Positions 26,147 through 34,400 of a stretch of 64,000 nucleotides of DNA are shown piece by piece; the first letter of the stretch is position 1, and every line of letters starts with the position of its first letter. Source of the DNA: Shinella yambaruensis (GTDB lineage Bacteria; Pseudomonadota; Alphaproteobacteria; Rhizobiales; Rhizobiaceae); NCBI RefSeq assembly GCF_022899355.1, contig NZ_JALJCK010000008.1, forward strand, positions 248,001 through 312,000, read 5' to 3'. The translations under genes were made by a program, and so were the position numbers. The notes below the pieces were generated by a model that was given only the letters and a program-made list of their open reading frames with translations, was not told the origin of the DNA and searched no databases.

Positions 26147-27541
26147 TCAGAACGACGCCTTCAGCTGGCCGCCGATGTTCCAGTCCGGCTTGTCGTTTTC
26201 GCGGAAGGTGGCGGAAACCGCGGTGTCGAGCTGCCAGCGTTCGTCGAACTTCCAGCCGACGCGCCCGCCGAGCGTCGCGAAGTTCTGGTCGTCCGCCTTG
26301 CCCCTGGCATCGCCCACCCAGTCGACCGAGGCCTTTGCGCCATCCTTGCCGGCGAAGGTGCGGCCGACCGCGCCGAGGATCGTGTAGTCCAGCTTCTCGT
26401 CCAGCCTGCGGCTCCAGGCGAATTCCGCGCTCACCGTGTCGGAGGCCGAGCGGCCGCCCTTGATATGGCCCGCGAAGAGGTTCTTGCCGGACGCGTCCTC
26501 GTCATAGCCGTCGAGGTCGAGCCAGGCGCGGGTGAAGCGGGTGGAGAGCGCGAATTCGTTCGCCGCGTCCGGCGCATAGATCACGCCGGCCCGGCCATAG
26601 GCGCTGAACAGCGAGCCGGAGGCGTTGCCGCTGGCAAGGACGATCGAATCGAGGTTCTGGTAGCTGCGCGAGAACGAGGCCGAGATGTCGGGCGATCCCC
26701 AGGCGCCGACTTCGCCGAAGGCGCGCCAGGTGGCCTGCGGGCTGGTATAGCGCACCGCGCCGGCGAAAAGGCCGAGCGTGTCGAGCGCGACATCGGTGCG
26801 GTTCGCATGCACCACGGCCGCGCCGCCGAGAACGCTGACGCCGCTGCCGGCCTCCCAGCGTCCGTTGAAGCCGGCCGCCGCATCGGAACTTGCGAAGGCG
26901 GCGACATAGCTGCCCTCGTCGAACCGGCTCTGCTGGCCGAGCAGGTTCTGCGCGGTGTCCATGAGGTCGAGCGCGATGGACTGCCGCTGGCGGGCGATCT
27001 GGTCGAGCGAGGCGACCACCGAGGCGGTGGTGGTGTAGCCGATGCGGGCGAAATCGATGGAATCGATCGCCAGCGTGGATTCGAAGCCGTTCTCGTCGAG
27101 CGGCCCGGTCGCGCCGAGGATCACGGCGAGGTCGAGCGTCTCCGAGCCCGAAACGCCCACCCTGTCGGAAATGGCGACATCGTCCTGCAGCGGGCCCTTG
27201 ATCTCGTATTGCAGGATCTGCTTGCCGTCCTGCATGGTGCGCAGCGAGGCGGTCTGGCCGTCCTCGGTCGTCGCGAAGCCGCGATAGTCCACGGCATAGA
27301 CCGTGTGCCCGCCCGGTTGGGTGACGGGTACGGAGAGCCTGCAGGTGGTGGTCGTGCGCCTCTTGCCCGATGCGCCGCCCGCCATCGCGGAAAAATCGTC
27401 GAAGAGAATGCTCGTCGCATTGCCGTCGGGCGAATGCGTTGCGGAAAACGTTCCGTCTGCACAGCCGTTGGCCGCATGGGCAAGCCCCGGAAGCGGGACC
27501 GTGGCGGCGGCGAGGAGGGCGAGGCGGACCGGAAGACGCAT
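26147..27541 (-). CDS. DUF4360-like domain fused to an autotransporter-type beta-barrel
   Basis: The protein has 464 aa. A signal peptide (RLPVRLALLAAATVPLPGLA) is followed by a DUF4360-like domain (residues 22-115: GCADGTFSATHSPDGNATSI, FDDFSA, TTTTCRLSVPV, VYAVDYRGFATTEDGQ). A middle region has a helical RQRQSIALDLMDTAQNLLG, and the C-terminal ~260 residues are amphipathic strands (WRAFGEVGAWGSPDISASF, ALSTRFTRAWLDLDGYDE) ending LKASF, as outer-membrane barrels do. GGGAG precedes the ATG. It would sit in the outer membrane and display the DUF4360 part; function is unknown. A separate DUF4360 gene lies just upstream in the same direction. Confidence 0.75.
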   Translation of the reverse strand: MRLPVRLALLAAATVPLPGLAHAANGCADGTFSATHSPDGNATSILFDDFSAMAGGASGKRRTTTTCRLSVPVTQPGGHTVYAVDYRGFATTEDGQTASLRTMQDGKQILQYEIKGPLQDDVAISDRVGVSGSETLDLAVILGATGPLDENGFESTLAIDSIDFARIGYTTTASVVASLDQIARQRQSIALDLMDTAQNLLGQQSRFDEGSYVAAFASSDAAAGFNGRWEAGSGVSVLGGAAVVHANRTDVALDTLGLFAGAVRYTSPQATWRAFGEVGAWGSPDISASFSRSYQNLDSIVLASGNASGSLFSAYGRAGVIYAPDAANEFALSTRFTRAWLDLDGYDEDASGKNLFAGHIKGGRSASDTVSAEFAWSRRLDEKLDYTILGAVGRTFAGKDGAKASVDWVGDARGKADDQNFATLGGRVGWKFDERWQLDTAVSATFRENDKPDWNIGGQLKASF

Positions 27542-27644
27542 GTAAAAACTCCCTGGATGGAGGCCGGGCGGCGCGGGCGCCGCCCGGTTCATGAAGGCGA
27601 AGGATAGGGCGTTTTCCCGTTCAGGAAACGCGTCCTGCCGGACT

Positions 27645-27748
27645 TAGAGCGTTTCCGCTTTTCTCCGAATCGCGAAAACGCTCTAACCCTTTGCTTTGCC
27701 GCATTTCCGGACGCAAAACCGCTTCGCACTTTTGCTGGAAATGCTTTA
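27645..27748 (-). repeat. Rhizobial ~102-bp intergenic repeat, copy 2
   Basis: On the minus strand it begins with the TAA stop of the DUF4360 gene, then has two stems: GCATTTCC/GGAAATGC and AGAGCGTTT/AAACGCTCT. It is ungapped against 17253-17354. As in copy 1, the repeat immediately follows a leftward gene and supplies its stop codon. Confidence 0.82.
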
Positions 27749-28342
27749 GCGGCACTTGCGCCACTGCAGACGGTAGATGATCGCGGCCTTGACGTCCTGC
27801 GTGTCGACCGTCGCCATGGCTTCCTGGCCGCGGTTGGTGTTGACGCGGATGCTGGAATTGGTGCGCAGGTTGACGTCCTCGCCGCAGGCCGACCAGACCA
27901 GCGATTCGGCCGTCAGCTTGTTGGAGATCAGGTAGTCCTTCTCCTGCGGGCCGGTGAAGGTCTGGCGGAAAGCCGGGCCGCGCGTGCCGGCGAAGAAATA
28001 TTCGACGTTGAACTGCGAGCGGGCGCCGCGCGGCAGCTGGTTGAAGCCGCGATAGTCGATGGCGAGCACCGAGACGCTGCGGCCCTGCGGCACATGGACC
28101 GGGATCGCGACGTTGCAGGTCTTGCGGTCGAAGGACTTTCCGGTCTCGCCGCCGGCTTCCACGACATATTCGTCGAAGAGAAGGCTGAGCGCCTTGCCGT
28201 CCGGGCTCAGCGTCGCCGCGACGCTGTTGGCCGGGCAGCCGCTGCCGCCGTAGCCGGGCGTGCCGAGCGAGATGTCGTCCGTCTGCGCCTGCGCAGCCGT
28301 GGCGAGAAGAAGAGATGCAAGCAGGATACCAGCGGTTTTCAT
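27746..28342 (-). CDS. DUF4360 family secreted protein
   Basis: The protein has 198 aa. A signal peptide (TAGILLASLLLATAAQAQ) precedes one DUF4360 domain: GTPGYGGSGCPANSVAATLS, LSLLFDEYVVEAGGE, RKTCNVAIPVHVPQGRSV, AIDYRGFNQLPRGARS. Cysteines at about 36, 78, 153 and 197 could pair. The family is secreted and of unknown function. GAGGAAATTCC precedes the ATG. It is encoded upstream of the beta-barrel protein that carries a related domain, suggesting that the two work together at the cell surface. Its stop codon lies in an intergenic repeat. Confidence 0.85.
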   Translation of the reverse strand: MKTAGILLASLLLATAAQAQTDDISLGTPGYGGSGCPANSVAATLSPDGKALSLLFDEYVVEAGGETGKSFDRKTCNVAIPVHVPQGRSVSVLAIDYRGFNQLPRGARSQFNVEYFFAGTRGPAFRQTFTGPQEKDYLISNKLTAESLVWSACGEDVNLRTNSSIRVNTNRGQEAMATVDTQDVKAAIIYRLQWRKCR

Positions 28343-28562
28343 GGAATTTCCTCGATTTCGAACCGAACCTGACGTTCGTTTCAATGAATGGCAGCGGCGA
28401 CCTGAACCGTCCCTGAGCACTGCGTTCATTCTGGAGTCATCCGGCTTGTGCCAATCTGTACGCTGCGCAGTTAACAGCGTTTTAAAGAAAAATGTCCGTA
28501 AACGAGCCTTTAGAGGGCAAAACCGTGGCAGGCCCGGCCTGCCCGAGGCGAGGAGAGCCCAG

Positions 28563-28820
28563 ATGCGTATTGTCCCGGCCATTCCAGGAATGCTCGTGAT
28601 CATGCTGGCCGCCGGCACGGTGCTTGCCGGCTGCACGACGGAGCGTGCGGCGGATGTGCGCCCCGGCTATTCCGGCGCGGTCTCGCCGGCCATGCGCGCG
28701 CACCAGCGGCGGCAGGCGATCCGCGCCGAGGAGGGTGGCTACCGGCGGCTCTACCGGCCGCGCGACTGCCGCTACGGCGCGCGCAATTGCGGCGGCTATG
28801 CGACGTTCGATCCGTCCTGA
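28563..28820 (+). CDS. Small lipoprotein
   Basis: The protein has 85 aa. A signal sequence (IVPAIPGMLVIMLAAGTV) ends in a lipobox LAGC with the lipidated cysteine at about 24. The mature part is basic (MRAHQRRQAIRAEEGGYRRL) and ends with an RDCRYGARNCGG cysteine pair. No family is recognised. GAGGAGA precedes the ATG. It is divergent from the DUF4360 genes across 220 bases that hold a GC hairpin (GGCAGGC-CCG-GCCTGCC near 28530) but no other clear feature. Confidence 0.75.
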   Translation: MRIVPAIPGMLVIMLAAGTVLAGCTTERAADVRPGYSGAVSPAMRAHQRRQAIRAEEGGYRRLYRPRDCRYGARNCGGYATFDPS

Positions 28821-28829
28821 TCCGCAAGG

Positions 28830-29948
28830 TCAGGCATAGACCGCTTCGGCGAGACGCCGGCAGCCGTCGACAAGGTTCGGCTCCTGCAGCAGCGCGCCGC
28901 CGACAAGATACATGACGTCCTTGCCGTAGACCGCGCGCATCTCCGGCACGCGGGCGAAATTCACGCCGCCGCCCGGCGCCGGGACGCTCGCCTTCGGCCC
29001 GTCCATCTCCGCCGCGCAGGCCTGCGCGATCGACCGGCATTCCTCGCGGGTGAAGCCGAAGCGGCCGCCGAAATTCGGAAAGACCACGGCGTCCGCGCCC
29101 ATCAGCCGGTGCAGCACGCCGTAGAAGGCCCGGTGCGAGAAACCGCAATCCGGCGAAACGACATTCGCGCCGGAAAAGGCGGGATGCGCGACGATGGGCA
29201 GGGAAAAATCCGGATCCGCGGCCAGCGTGCGCGCCACGTCGTAGCCGGCAAGCGCCGGGGCGATCATGACGGCGCCCGCGCCGGCGGCCTCCGCTTCCTT
29301 CGCCCTTTCGAGGACGGCGTCGGCCGGGCCGGTGATATTGGGCACGAAGCTGGTCCGCCCGCCGCTCTTCGCATTCGCCTCGCCAACGGCCTCGACGCAG
29401 GCCTTCAGCCGCTCGGAGAAGGGCGCGGTCCTCTGGTCGACCAGCCCGTGGTCGTCCTTCACGTAGTGCATGCCGCCGAGCGCGAAATCGTGGGCGAGGC
29501 GGGCCAGCGCGGCCGTGGAAAGGCCGACGGGCTTGATCGCCGACATGAGGAGCGGGATATCGCCGATGCCCGCGCGGGCGCGAAGCCCCGCAATGCCATG
29601 GCGCGGCCCCTTGCAAAGCGAAAGAATGCCCGGCGAAAGGCCGATATCCTCGACCTTGAGGCCCGGCTTGATCGAGCTGTTGCCGAAGACGATGTTGAGG
29701 AACTGCAGGAAGTCGCCGCCGACATCGTCCTCGGAATAGGAGATCGTCGCGAGAAAGCCCGCCCGCCCGTCCGGGGCCTGCTCCAGCGTTTCCAGCCTGC
29801 CGAGGATCTCGTCCTCCACATAGCCCTTCGGCACCACGTCGCGCGGGATCTCGACCGTCTGCTCCAGCGCGATGTCGAGCGCCCGGGCCCGGGCTTCCGC
29901 CGCATCGGCCGCACGGACGAAGTAGCGGACGGTGAAGCGCGGCGCCAT
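28830..29948 (-). CDS. RuBisCO-like protein (form IV)
   Basis: The protein has 372 aa with the RuBisCO large-subunit layout: N-terminal alpha/beta domain (1-115) and C-terminal barrel. K139 (SAIKPVGLS) corresponds to K175, but the K177 position is lost. K164-D165-D166-H167 matches KDDE of the metal site, with the last glutamate replaced by histidine. H255 is kept, the loop-6 lysine region reads GGRFGFT, and phosphate-loop glycines remain (APGGGV, LVGGAL). It therefore cannot be a normal CO2 fixer. Form IV proteins catalyse enolase or isomerase steps, including 5-methylthioribulose-1-phosphate 1,3-isomerisation in Rhodospirillum. Linked mtnK and mtnA support such a role. It is last in the operon, overlapping the transketolase-C gene by one base. 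Confidence 0.92.
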   Translation of the reverse strand: MAPRFTVRYFVRAADAAEARARALDIALEQTVEIPRDVVPKGYVEDEILGRLETLEQAPDGRAGFLATISYSEDDVGGDFLQFLNIVFGNSSIKPGLKVEDIGLSPGILSLCKGPRHGIAGLRARAGIGDIPLLMSAIKPVGLSTAALARLAHDFALGGMHYVKDDHGLVDQRTAPFSERLKACVEAVGEANAKSGGRTSFVPNITGPADAVLERAKEAEAAGAGAVMIAPALAGYDVARTLAADPDFSLPIVAHPAFSGANVVSPDCGFSHRAFYGVLHRLMGADAVVFPNFGGRFGFTREECRSIAQACAAEMDGPKASVPAPGGGVNFARVPEMRAVYGKDVMYLVGGALLQEPNLVDGCRRLAEAVYA

Positions 29949-30949
29949 CAGAGTGCCTCGGCCTTCTGGGCCGAATGCACATGATCGAGGCGCACCTCCG
30001 CCAGTTCCTCCTCGCCGATACCAAGCGTCTTGCCGAGCAGCGCCTCGATGGCGGTGACGAGCGCCCCGGCGTCGAGCCCGTATTTCTTCATGAGATAGGG
30101 CTTCGATGCGCCATGCGCGAAAGTGTCGTCGAGGCCGAGGCGCTTGAGGCGGATGCCCAGCCCCTCCTCGGCGAGGATTTCCGCCACCAGCGAGCCGAGG
30201 CCGCCGACGATCGTGTGGTTCTCCAGCGTCACGATGCCCTTCTTTCCGCGGGCGGCCTTCAGGAGGCCGTCCCGGTCGAAGGGCTTCAGCGTCGAGGCGT
30301 GCAGGTGGTGCACGCCGACGCCGCGGGTCTTCAGCGGCTGGATCGCACGCAAGGCCTCCTCCGTGCAGACGCCCGAGGAGACGACGAGAATGTCGTCGCC
30401 CTCCGAAAGCGTGCGCAGCCGGTTGAATTCGAAGGGCGTCGAGAAGAGGCGGGGCACCTCGCCGCGCAGGACGCGCACATAGACCGGCCCGTCTATGCTG
30501 TCGGCGACCTCGAGCACGGTCTCGACTTCCGTCGCGTCCCCCGTCTCGAGGATCGTCATGTTCGGCACGGCGCGCAGCACGGCGATGTCCTCGATCGCCT
30601 GGTGCGTGATGCCGCCGGGCGTGGTGATGCCGGGCAGGAAGCCCATCAGCCGCACCTTGCGGTTGGAATAGGCGATGGAATTGATCAGCTGGTCATAGGG
30701 CCGGCGATAGAGGAAGACCGAGAAGGTGTGCAGGAACGGCCGGAACCCCTGCATGGCGAGGCCGCCGGCGAAGGAGAGCATGTTCTGCTCCGCCATGCCG
30801 AGCGACAGGAACTGGTCCGGATGCCGGTCGCGGAACCCGTCGACCTCGCAGGACGAGGTGAGGTCGGCGGAAAGGCACAGAACCTCCGGCCGCGCGCTGG
30901 CGAAGGCCTCGAACGCCCTGGCATAGGGACGGTTGACGATCTCGACCAT
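29948..30949 (-). CDS. Transketolase-like protein, C-terminal subunit
   Basis: The protein has 333 aa with a transketolase pyrimidine domain (residues 1-160) and a transketolase C domain. The catalytic ThDP-activating glutamate is E54 in LGMAEQNMLSFAGGLA. VRLMGFLPGITTPGGITHQA and YVRVLRGEVPRLF are family motifs. Together with the N-terminal subunit encoded 2 bases upstream it should form a split transketolase-like enzyme that transfers a two-carbon unit. In this operon it sits between MtnA and the RuBisCO-like protein, so its substrate is probably a phosphorylated ketopentose derived from a 5-substituted ribose rather than a pentose-phosphate-pathway sugar. Confidence 0.88.
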   Translation of the reverse strand: MVEIVNRPYARAFEAFASARPEVLCLSADLTSSCEVDGFRDRHPDQFLSLGMAEQNMLSFAGGLAMQGFRPFLHTFSVFLYRRPYDQLINSIAYSNRKVRLMGFLPGITTPGGITHQAIEDIAVLRAVPNMTILETGDATEVETVLEVADSIDGPVYVRVLRGEVPRLFSTPFEFNRLRTLSEGDDILVVSSGVCTEEALRAIQPLKTRGVGVHHLHASTLKPFDRDGLLKAARGKKGIVTLENHTIVGGLGSLVAEILAEEGLGIRLKRLGLDDTFAHGASKPYLMKKYGLDAGALVTAIEALLGKTLGIGEEELAEVRLDHVHSAQKAEAL

Positions 30950-30951
30950 GG

Positions 30952-31887
30952 TCAGGCCCCTTCCATCGCGTTCACGTCGACGCCGAGTTCGGCGGCGAGC
31001 GCCGCCTGCATTTCCAGCCGTTCCTCGGTGCTCTTGAAGCGAACGTAGTGGAGGCGCGGGAAACGCTTCTTCAGAAAATCCATGCCCTGATAGGGCGAGG
31101 TGTTGGCGAGGATGACGAGCGGCTTGCCGGCCTCGGCGCTCTCCGCCGCAGCGCGGAGCGCTGCAAGATCGTGGCCGTCCACCGAACGGCAGGTGACGCC
31201 GAAGGCGGCGACGCGGGCGGCAAGATCGCCGAGATCGAGCACGGAGGACATCGCCCCGTCGCATTGCTGGCGGTTCACGTCGACGATGACGCGGATATTG
31301 TCGATCCCGTGGTAGCTCGTCGCCGCAAGGCATTCCCAGGTCTGCCCCTCCTGGAACTCGCCGTCGGACATGTAGACCCAGACCTTGCCGGGCTCCTTTT
31401 TCCTGAGCCGCGCCCAGGCGACGCCGGAGGCCATGGAAAGGCCCTGCGCCAGCGAGCCCGTCGTCACCTCCATGCCGGGGCTGTGCTCGGCGCCGATCAT
31501 CTCGACCGAACCGCCGTCCTTGTTGAAATGGTCGAGTGCGTGCTCGTCCATGCGGCCCGTCTCGATCAGCGCGGAATAGATGACGAGCGCATAATGGGCG
31601 GGCGAGATGAAGAAACGATCGAATTCCGGCCCGGCCGGGCCATGGTAGCCCGCGCCGGTGAAGGCATCGGGATTGTGCGCCGAGGGCACGCCGCGGAACG
31701 GCAAGGGCACCTTGGGCAGCGTGGGTTCGCCGAGCGTCAGAAGTTCGTTGTAGAGCAGCGCCAGGCTCTCTGCGGCCGAGCAGGCCTGGCTGAGATAACC
31801 GCCATTGTTCTTCATCGTGTGGAAGAAGACGCGCCGGCGGATGCCGAGCGCGATGTCCCCGGTGGATTTTTCGTTCGCAAGGCTCAT
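30952..31887 (-). CDS. Transketolase-like protein, N-terminal subunit
   Basis: The protein has 311 aa with a single ThDP diphosphate-binding domain. The motif starts at S174-D175-G176-E177 (YMSDGEFQEGQTWE) and ends at N205 (VDVNRQQCDG); the first residue is serine rather than the usual glycine. H98 and H135-S136 stand where transketolases contact the cofactor. Split transketolases of this size occur in sugar-acid and apionate pathways. The gene starts 4 bases after the mtnA stop and ends 2 bases before its partner gene. Confidence 0.88.
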   Translation of the reverse strand: MSLANEKSTGDIALGIRRRVFFHTMKNNGGYLSQACSAAESLALLYNELLTLGEPTLPKVPLPFRGVPSAHNPDAFTGAGYHGPAGPEFDRFFISPAHYALVIYSALIETGRMDEHALDHFNKDGGSVEMIGAEHSPGMEVTTGSLAQGLSMASGVAWARLRKKEPGKVWVYMSDGEFQEGQTWECLAATSYHGIDNIRVIVDVNRQQCDGAMSSVLDLGDLAARVAAFGVTCRSVDGHDLAALRAAAESAEAGKPLVILANTSPYQGMDFLKKRFPRLHYVRFKSTEERLEMQAALAAELGVDVNAMEGA

Positions 31888-31891
31888 CGTC

Positions 31892-32986
31892 TCAGCTCCG
31901 TTCGGGAAAGAGCGCCTTCAGGCCCTCGGGCGAGGGCGTGGCGATGCCGCGCTCCGTGATGAGGCCGGTGATGAGGCGCGCGGGCGTGACGTCGAAGGCG
32001 GGGTTCGCCGCCGGGCTGCCCTCCGGCGAGATGCGCACGCTGGCGATCGAGCCGTCGCTGGCGCGGCCCTGCACGAAGCTCACCTCGTCGCCGGCCCGCT
32101 CCTCGATCGGGATTTCCCGGATGCCGTCCCCTACCGTCCAGTCGATGGTGGGCGAGGGGAGCGCCACATAGAAGGGCACGTTGTTGTCGCGCGCGGCGAG
32201 CGCCTTCAGGTAGGTGCCGATCTTGTTGCAGACGTCGCCGTTCGCCGTGGTGCGGTCGGTGCCGACGATCACCAGGTCGACGTCGCCGTGCTGCATGAGA
32301 TGGCCGCCGGCATTGTCGACGATCAGCGTGTGCGGCACGCCATGGCCGTTCATCTCCCAGGCGGTGAGGTAGGCCCCCTGGTTGCGCGGCCGCGTCTCGT
32401 CGACATAGACGTGGACGGGAATGCCTTCCTCGACGGCCATGTAGATCGGCGCGGTCGCGGTGCCGTAGTCGACGGTCGCCAGCCAGCCGGCATTGCAATG
32501 GGTGAGGATGCGCACCGGCTCGCCCGGCTTTTTCTTCGCCGCGATCCCGCGGATCACGTCGAGGCCGTTCGCACCGATGGCGCGGTTGAGCTCGACATCC
32601 TCTTCCGCGATCTCCGCGGCGCGCGCATAGGCGGCGGCCGCGCGCTCGCCTTCCGGCAGTGGGCGAAGGTGCTCGCGCATCGCGTTCAGCGCCCAGCGCA
32701 GGTTGATGGCGGTCGGGCGCGTTTCGTTGAGCTCTTCCCACACGGCGTCGAGATGCGCATCCGACGGGTCCTTCGCCATGGCGATGGCGACGCCATAGGC
32801 GGCGGTGACGCCGATCAGCGGCGCGCCGCGCACCCACATGTCGCGGATCGCGGTGGCGATGTCGGCGACGGTCGTGAGCGTCACGACGCGGAACTCGTGC
32901 GGCAGCCAGCGCTGGTCGATGATGTCGACCGAACGGCCGTCCTCGTTCAGCCAGATCGTATGGTAGTGGCGTTCTCCGACTTTCAC
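31892..32986 (-). CDS. mtnA: S-methyl-5-thioribose-1-phosphate isomerase
   Basis: The protein has 364 aa, the usual length. It converts methylthioribose-1-phosphate to methylthioribulose-1-phosphate. The catalytic pair is present: C164 in [18 protein letters not shown] and D244 in [39 protein letters not shown] and [10 protein letters not shown] are further family motifs. It overlaps mtnK by 4 bases and precedes the transketolase-like pair. Related isomerases accept 5-deoxyribose-1-phosphate, so the natural substrate may not be limited to the methylthio sugar. Confidence 0.95.
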   Translation of the reverse strand: MKVGERHYHTIWLNEDGRSVDIIDQRWLPHEFRVVTLTTVADIATAIRDMWVRGAPLIGVTAAYGVAIAMAKDPSDAHLDAVWEELNETRPTAINLRWALNAMREHLRPLPEGERAAAAYARAAEIAEEDVELNRAIGANGLDVIRGIAAKKKPGEPVRILTHCNAGWLATVDYGTATAPIYMAVEEGIPVHVYVDETRPRNQGAYLTAWEMNGHGVPHTLIVDNAGGHLMQHGDVDLVIVGTDRTTANGDVCNKIGTYLKALAARDNNVPFYVALPSPTIDWTVGDGIREIPIEERAGDEVSFVQGRASDGSIASVRISPEGSPAANPAFDVTPARLITGLITERGIATPSPEGLKALFPERS

Positions 32987-34254
32987 GCGAGGATCTCCTT
33001 TTCAAGCCGCTCCACGGTCTCGCGGATGTCGCGGAGGCTGTGGATGCGCTGCCGGTTGACGGCGAGGTGACGCCCGAGCTTCAGCGCCCTGGTCTCGCAG
33101 GGCGCGCGGCGGTCGGGGTCGGCGATGGTTTCGAAATCGGCGTTGTGGGCCAGGCCCAGGATGCGGCGATGGATCTCGATGCCGGCGAAACCCAGCATCT
33201 CGCGCCAGATCTCGTCGATGACGATGGCGAGCGCCTGCTCGGCGGCGAGCGGGTCGCCACGGTCCTCGAAGAGGCTCGCCTGATAGAGGATGCCCTTGCG
33301 CTCCGTGCGCCAGAGATGGGCGAATTCGGCCCGGAACGTTTCCCAGAGCGTCTCGATCGTATCGAGCAGATAGGCGCGCATGCCGTCGCGCGCGCCGGGC
33401 GCCGTCTCATGGCCGGCTTGCGAAAAATAGCTCATCCAGAAATTGGCGATCAGCATGCCGACGTCGAAGCTGATCGGGCCGTAGAAGGCGAATTCCGGGT
33501 CGATGACGCGCGTCTCGTCGTCCGTCACCATGACGGAGCCGGTGTGCAGGTCGCCATGGCAGAGCGTTTCGGCCTTGGCGGAGAAGAGATGCTTCAGCCG
33601 CTGCGCCTCCACCTTGAGGTCGCGGTCGGCGCGCAGTTCCGCCACGATCGGGTCGAGCTGCGGCGTGGTGTGGCGGTTGAGCGCCGCCTCGAAATAGGGA
33701 TCGGAAAAGACGAGGTTTTCCGTGATGTCGCAGAGCTCGACATTGTCGGCGAAGAGCGCGAGGTCCGCCTTCTTCTCCCGCGTTGCCATGGAAAGGTCCG
33801 AGCCGCGGAACAGCGTGCGGGCGGCAAAGAGCCCGAGGTCTCGTCCGATCCTCGGCAGCGCGCGCCCGTCGATCAGCGCGCGGCGCAGGATGACGTGCGG
33901 CGTCAGGTATTCCATGACGATGAGCGCCTGCGCCTCGTCGAAGACGTAGATCTCCGGCACCATGCCCGGATCGCGCGCGGCCTGCCGCGTCAGCGCGTGA
34001 TATTCGAAGAAGGAGCGCTTGAGCGGCAGCGGCCAGCTTTCGCCGACGAGCCGCACATAGGGCAGCGCCTGCTTGACGATCGCCGCGCCCTGATCCCCCG
34101 TTACGATGAAGACGAGGTTGAGGTTGCCGTCGCCGACCTCCCTGACGTTCCAATGGGACGAATCCGCCCCGATTTTCGCCTTGAGGACGGCGTTGCCGCC
34201 CAGCCGATCCGGCAATGTCTCGACGCTCAGCGCCGTGAAGACCTGGCTTTCCAT
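32983..34254 (-). CDS. mtnK: S-methyl-5-thioribose kinase
   Basis: The protein has 423 aa and an APH/protein-kinase-like fold. The ATP-phosphotransfer motif is [11 protein letters not shown] with H233 and D235, and the metal-binding DPEF has D252. N-terminal [11 protein letters not shown] and [17 protein letters not shown] are typical of MtnK. It phosphorylates methylthioribose at C1. CGGAGGAGAAGC precedes the ATG at 34254; 28 extra in-frame codons upstream would run over the operator and are rejected. It is the first gene of the leftward operon. No MTA phosphorylase or nucleosidase gene is nearby, so the sugar is probably imported. Confidence 0.95.
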   Translation of the reverse strand: MESQVFTALSVETLPDRLGGNAVLKAKIGADSSHWNVREVGDGNLNLVFIVTGDQGAAIVKQALPYVRLVGESWPLPLKRSFFEYHALTRQAARDPGMVPEIYVFDEAQALIVMEYLTPHVILRRALIDGRALPRIGRDLGLFAARTLFRGSDLSMATREKKADLALFADNVELCDITENLVFSDPYFEAALNRHTTPQLDPIVAELRADRDLKVEAQRLKHLFSAKAETLCHGDLHTGSVMVTDDETRVIDPEFAFYGPISFDVGMLIANFWMSYFSQAGHETAPGARDGMRAYLLDTIETLWETFRAEFAHLWRTERKGILYQASLFEDRGDPLAAEQALAIVIDEIWREMLGFAGIEIHRRILGLAHNADFETIADPDRRAPCETRALKLGRHLAVNRQRIHSLRDIRETVERLEKEILA

Positions 34255-34334
34255 ATGCTTCTCCTCCGCGACGGGACGCGGCCTCCGCCGCCTGTCGTCC
34301 CACCATCCTTGCGCACAGCTAAGGCAGCATTCTG

Positions 34335-34361
34335 TCAAATGTCAATGGCCTTGACATTTGA
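34335..34361. promoter_or_regulatory. Operator between mtnK operon and sugar ABC operon
   Basis: TCAAATGTCAA and TTGACATTTGA form a perfect 11-bp inverted repeat around TGGCC, centred in the 146-base divergent region. Each arm contains a TTGACA -35-like box pointing outward; for mtnK, TTAGCT lies 17 bases beyond. A single bound repressor could switch off both operons. TTGACATT also appears before the SorC gene (41930-41937). Confidence 0.75.
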
Positions 34362-34400
34362 TGAGAGCCTATCCTAACCTGCCGTCATCGGGAGGAAAGA

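Noticed and set aside
28830..29948. Functional CO2-fixing RuBisCO
   Set aside because: The K177 and loop-6 lysine equivalents are missing and the third metal ligand is changed; no small subunit or phosphoribulokinase gene is near.
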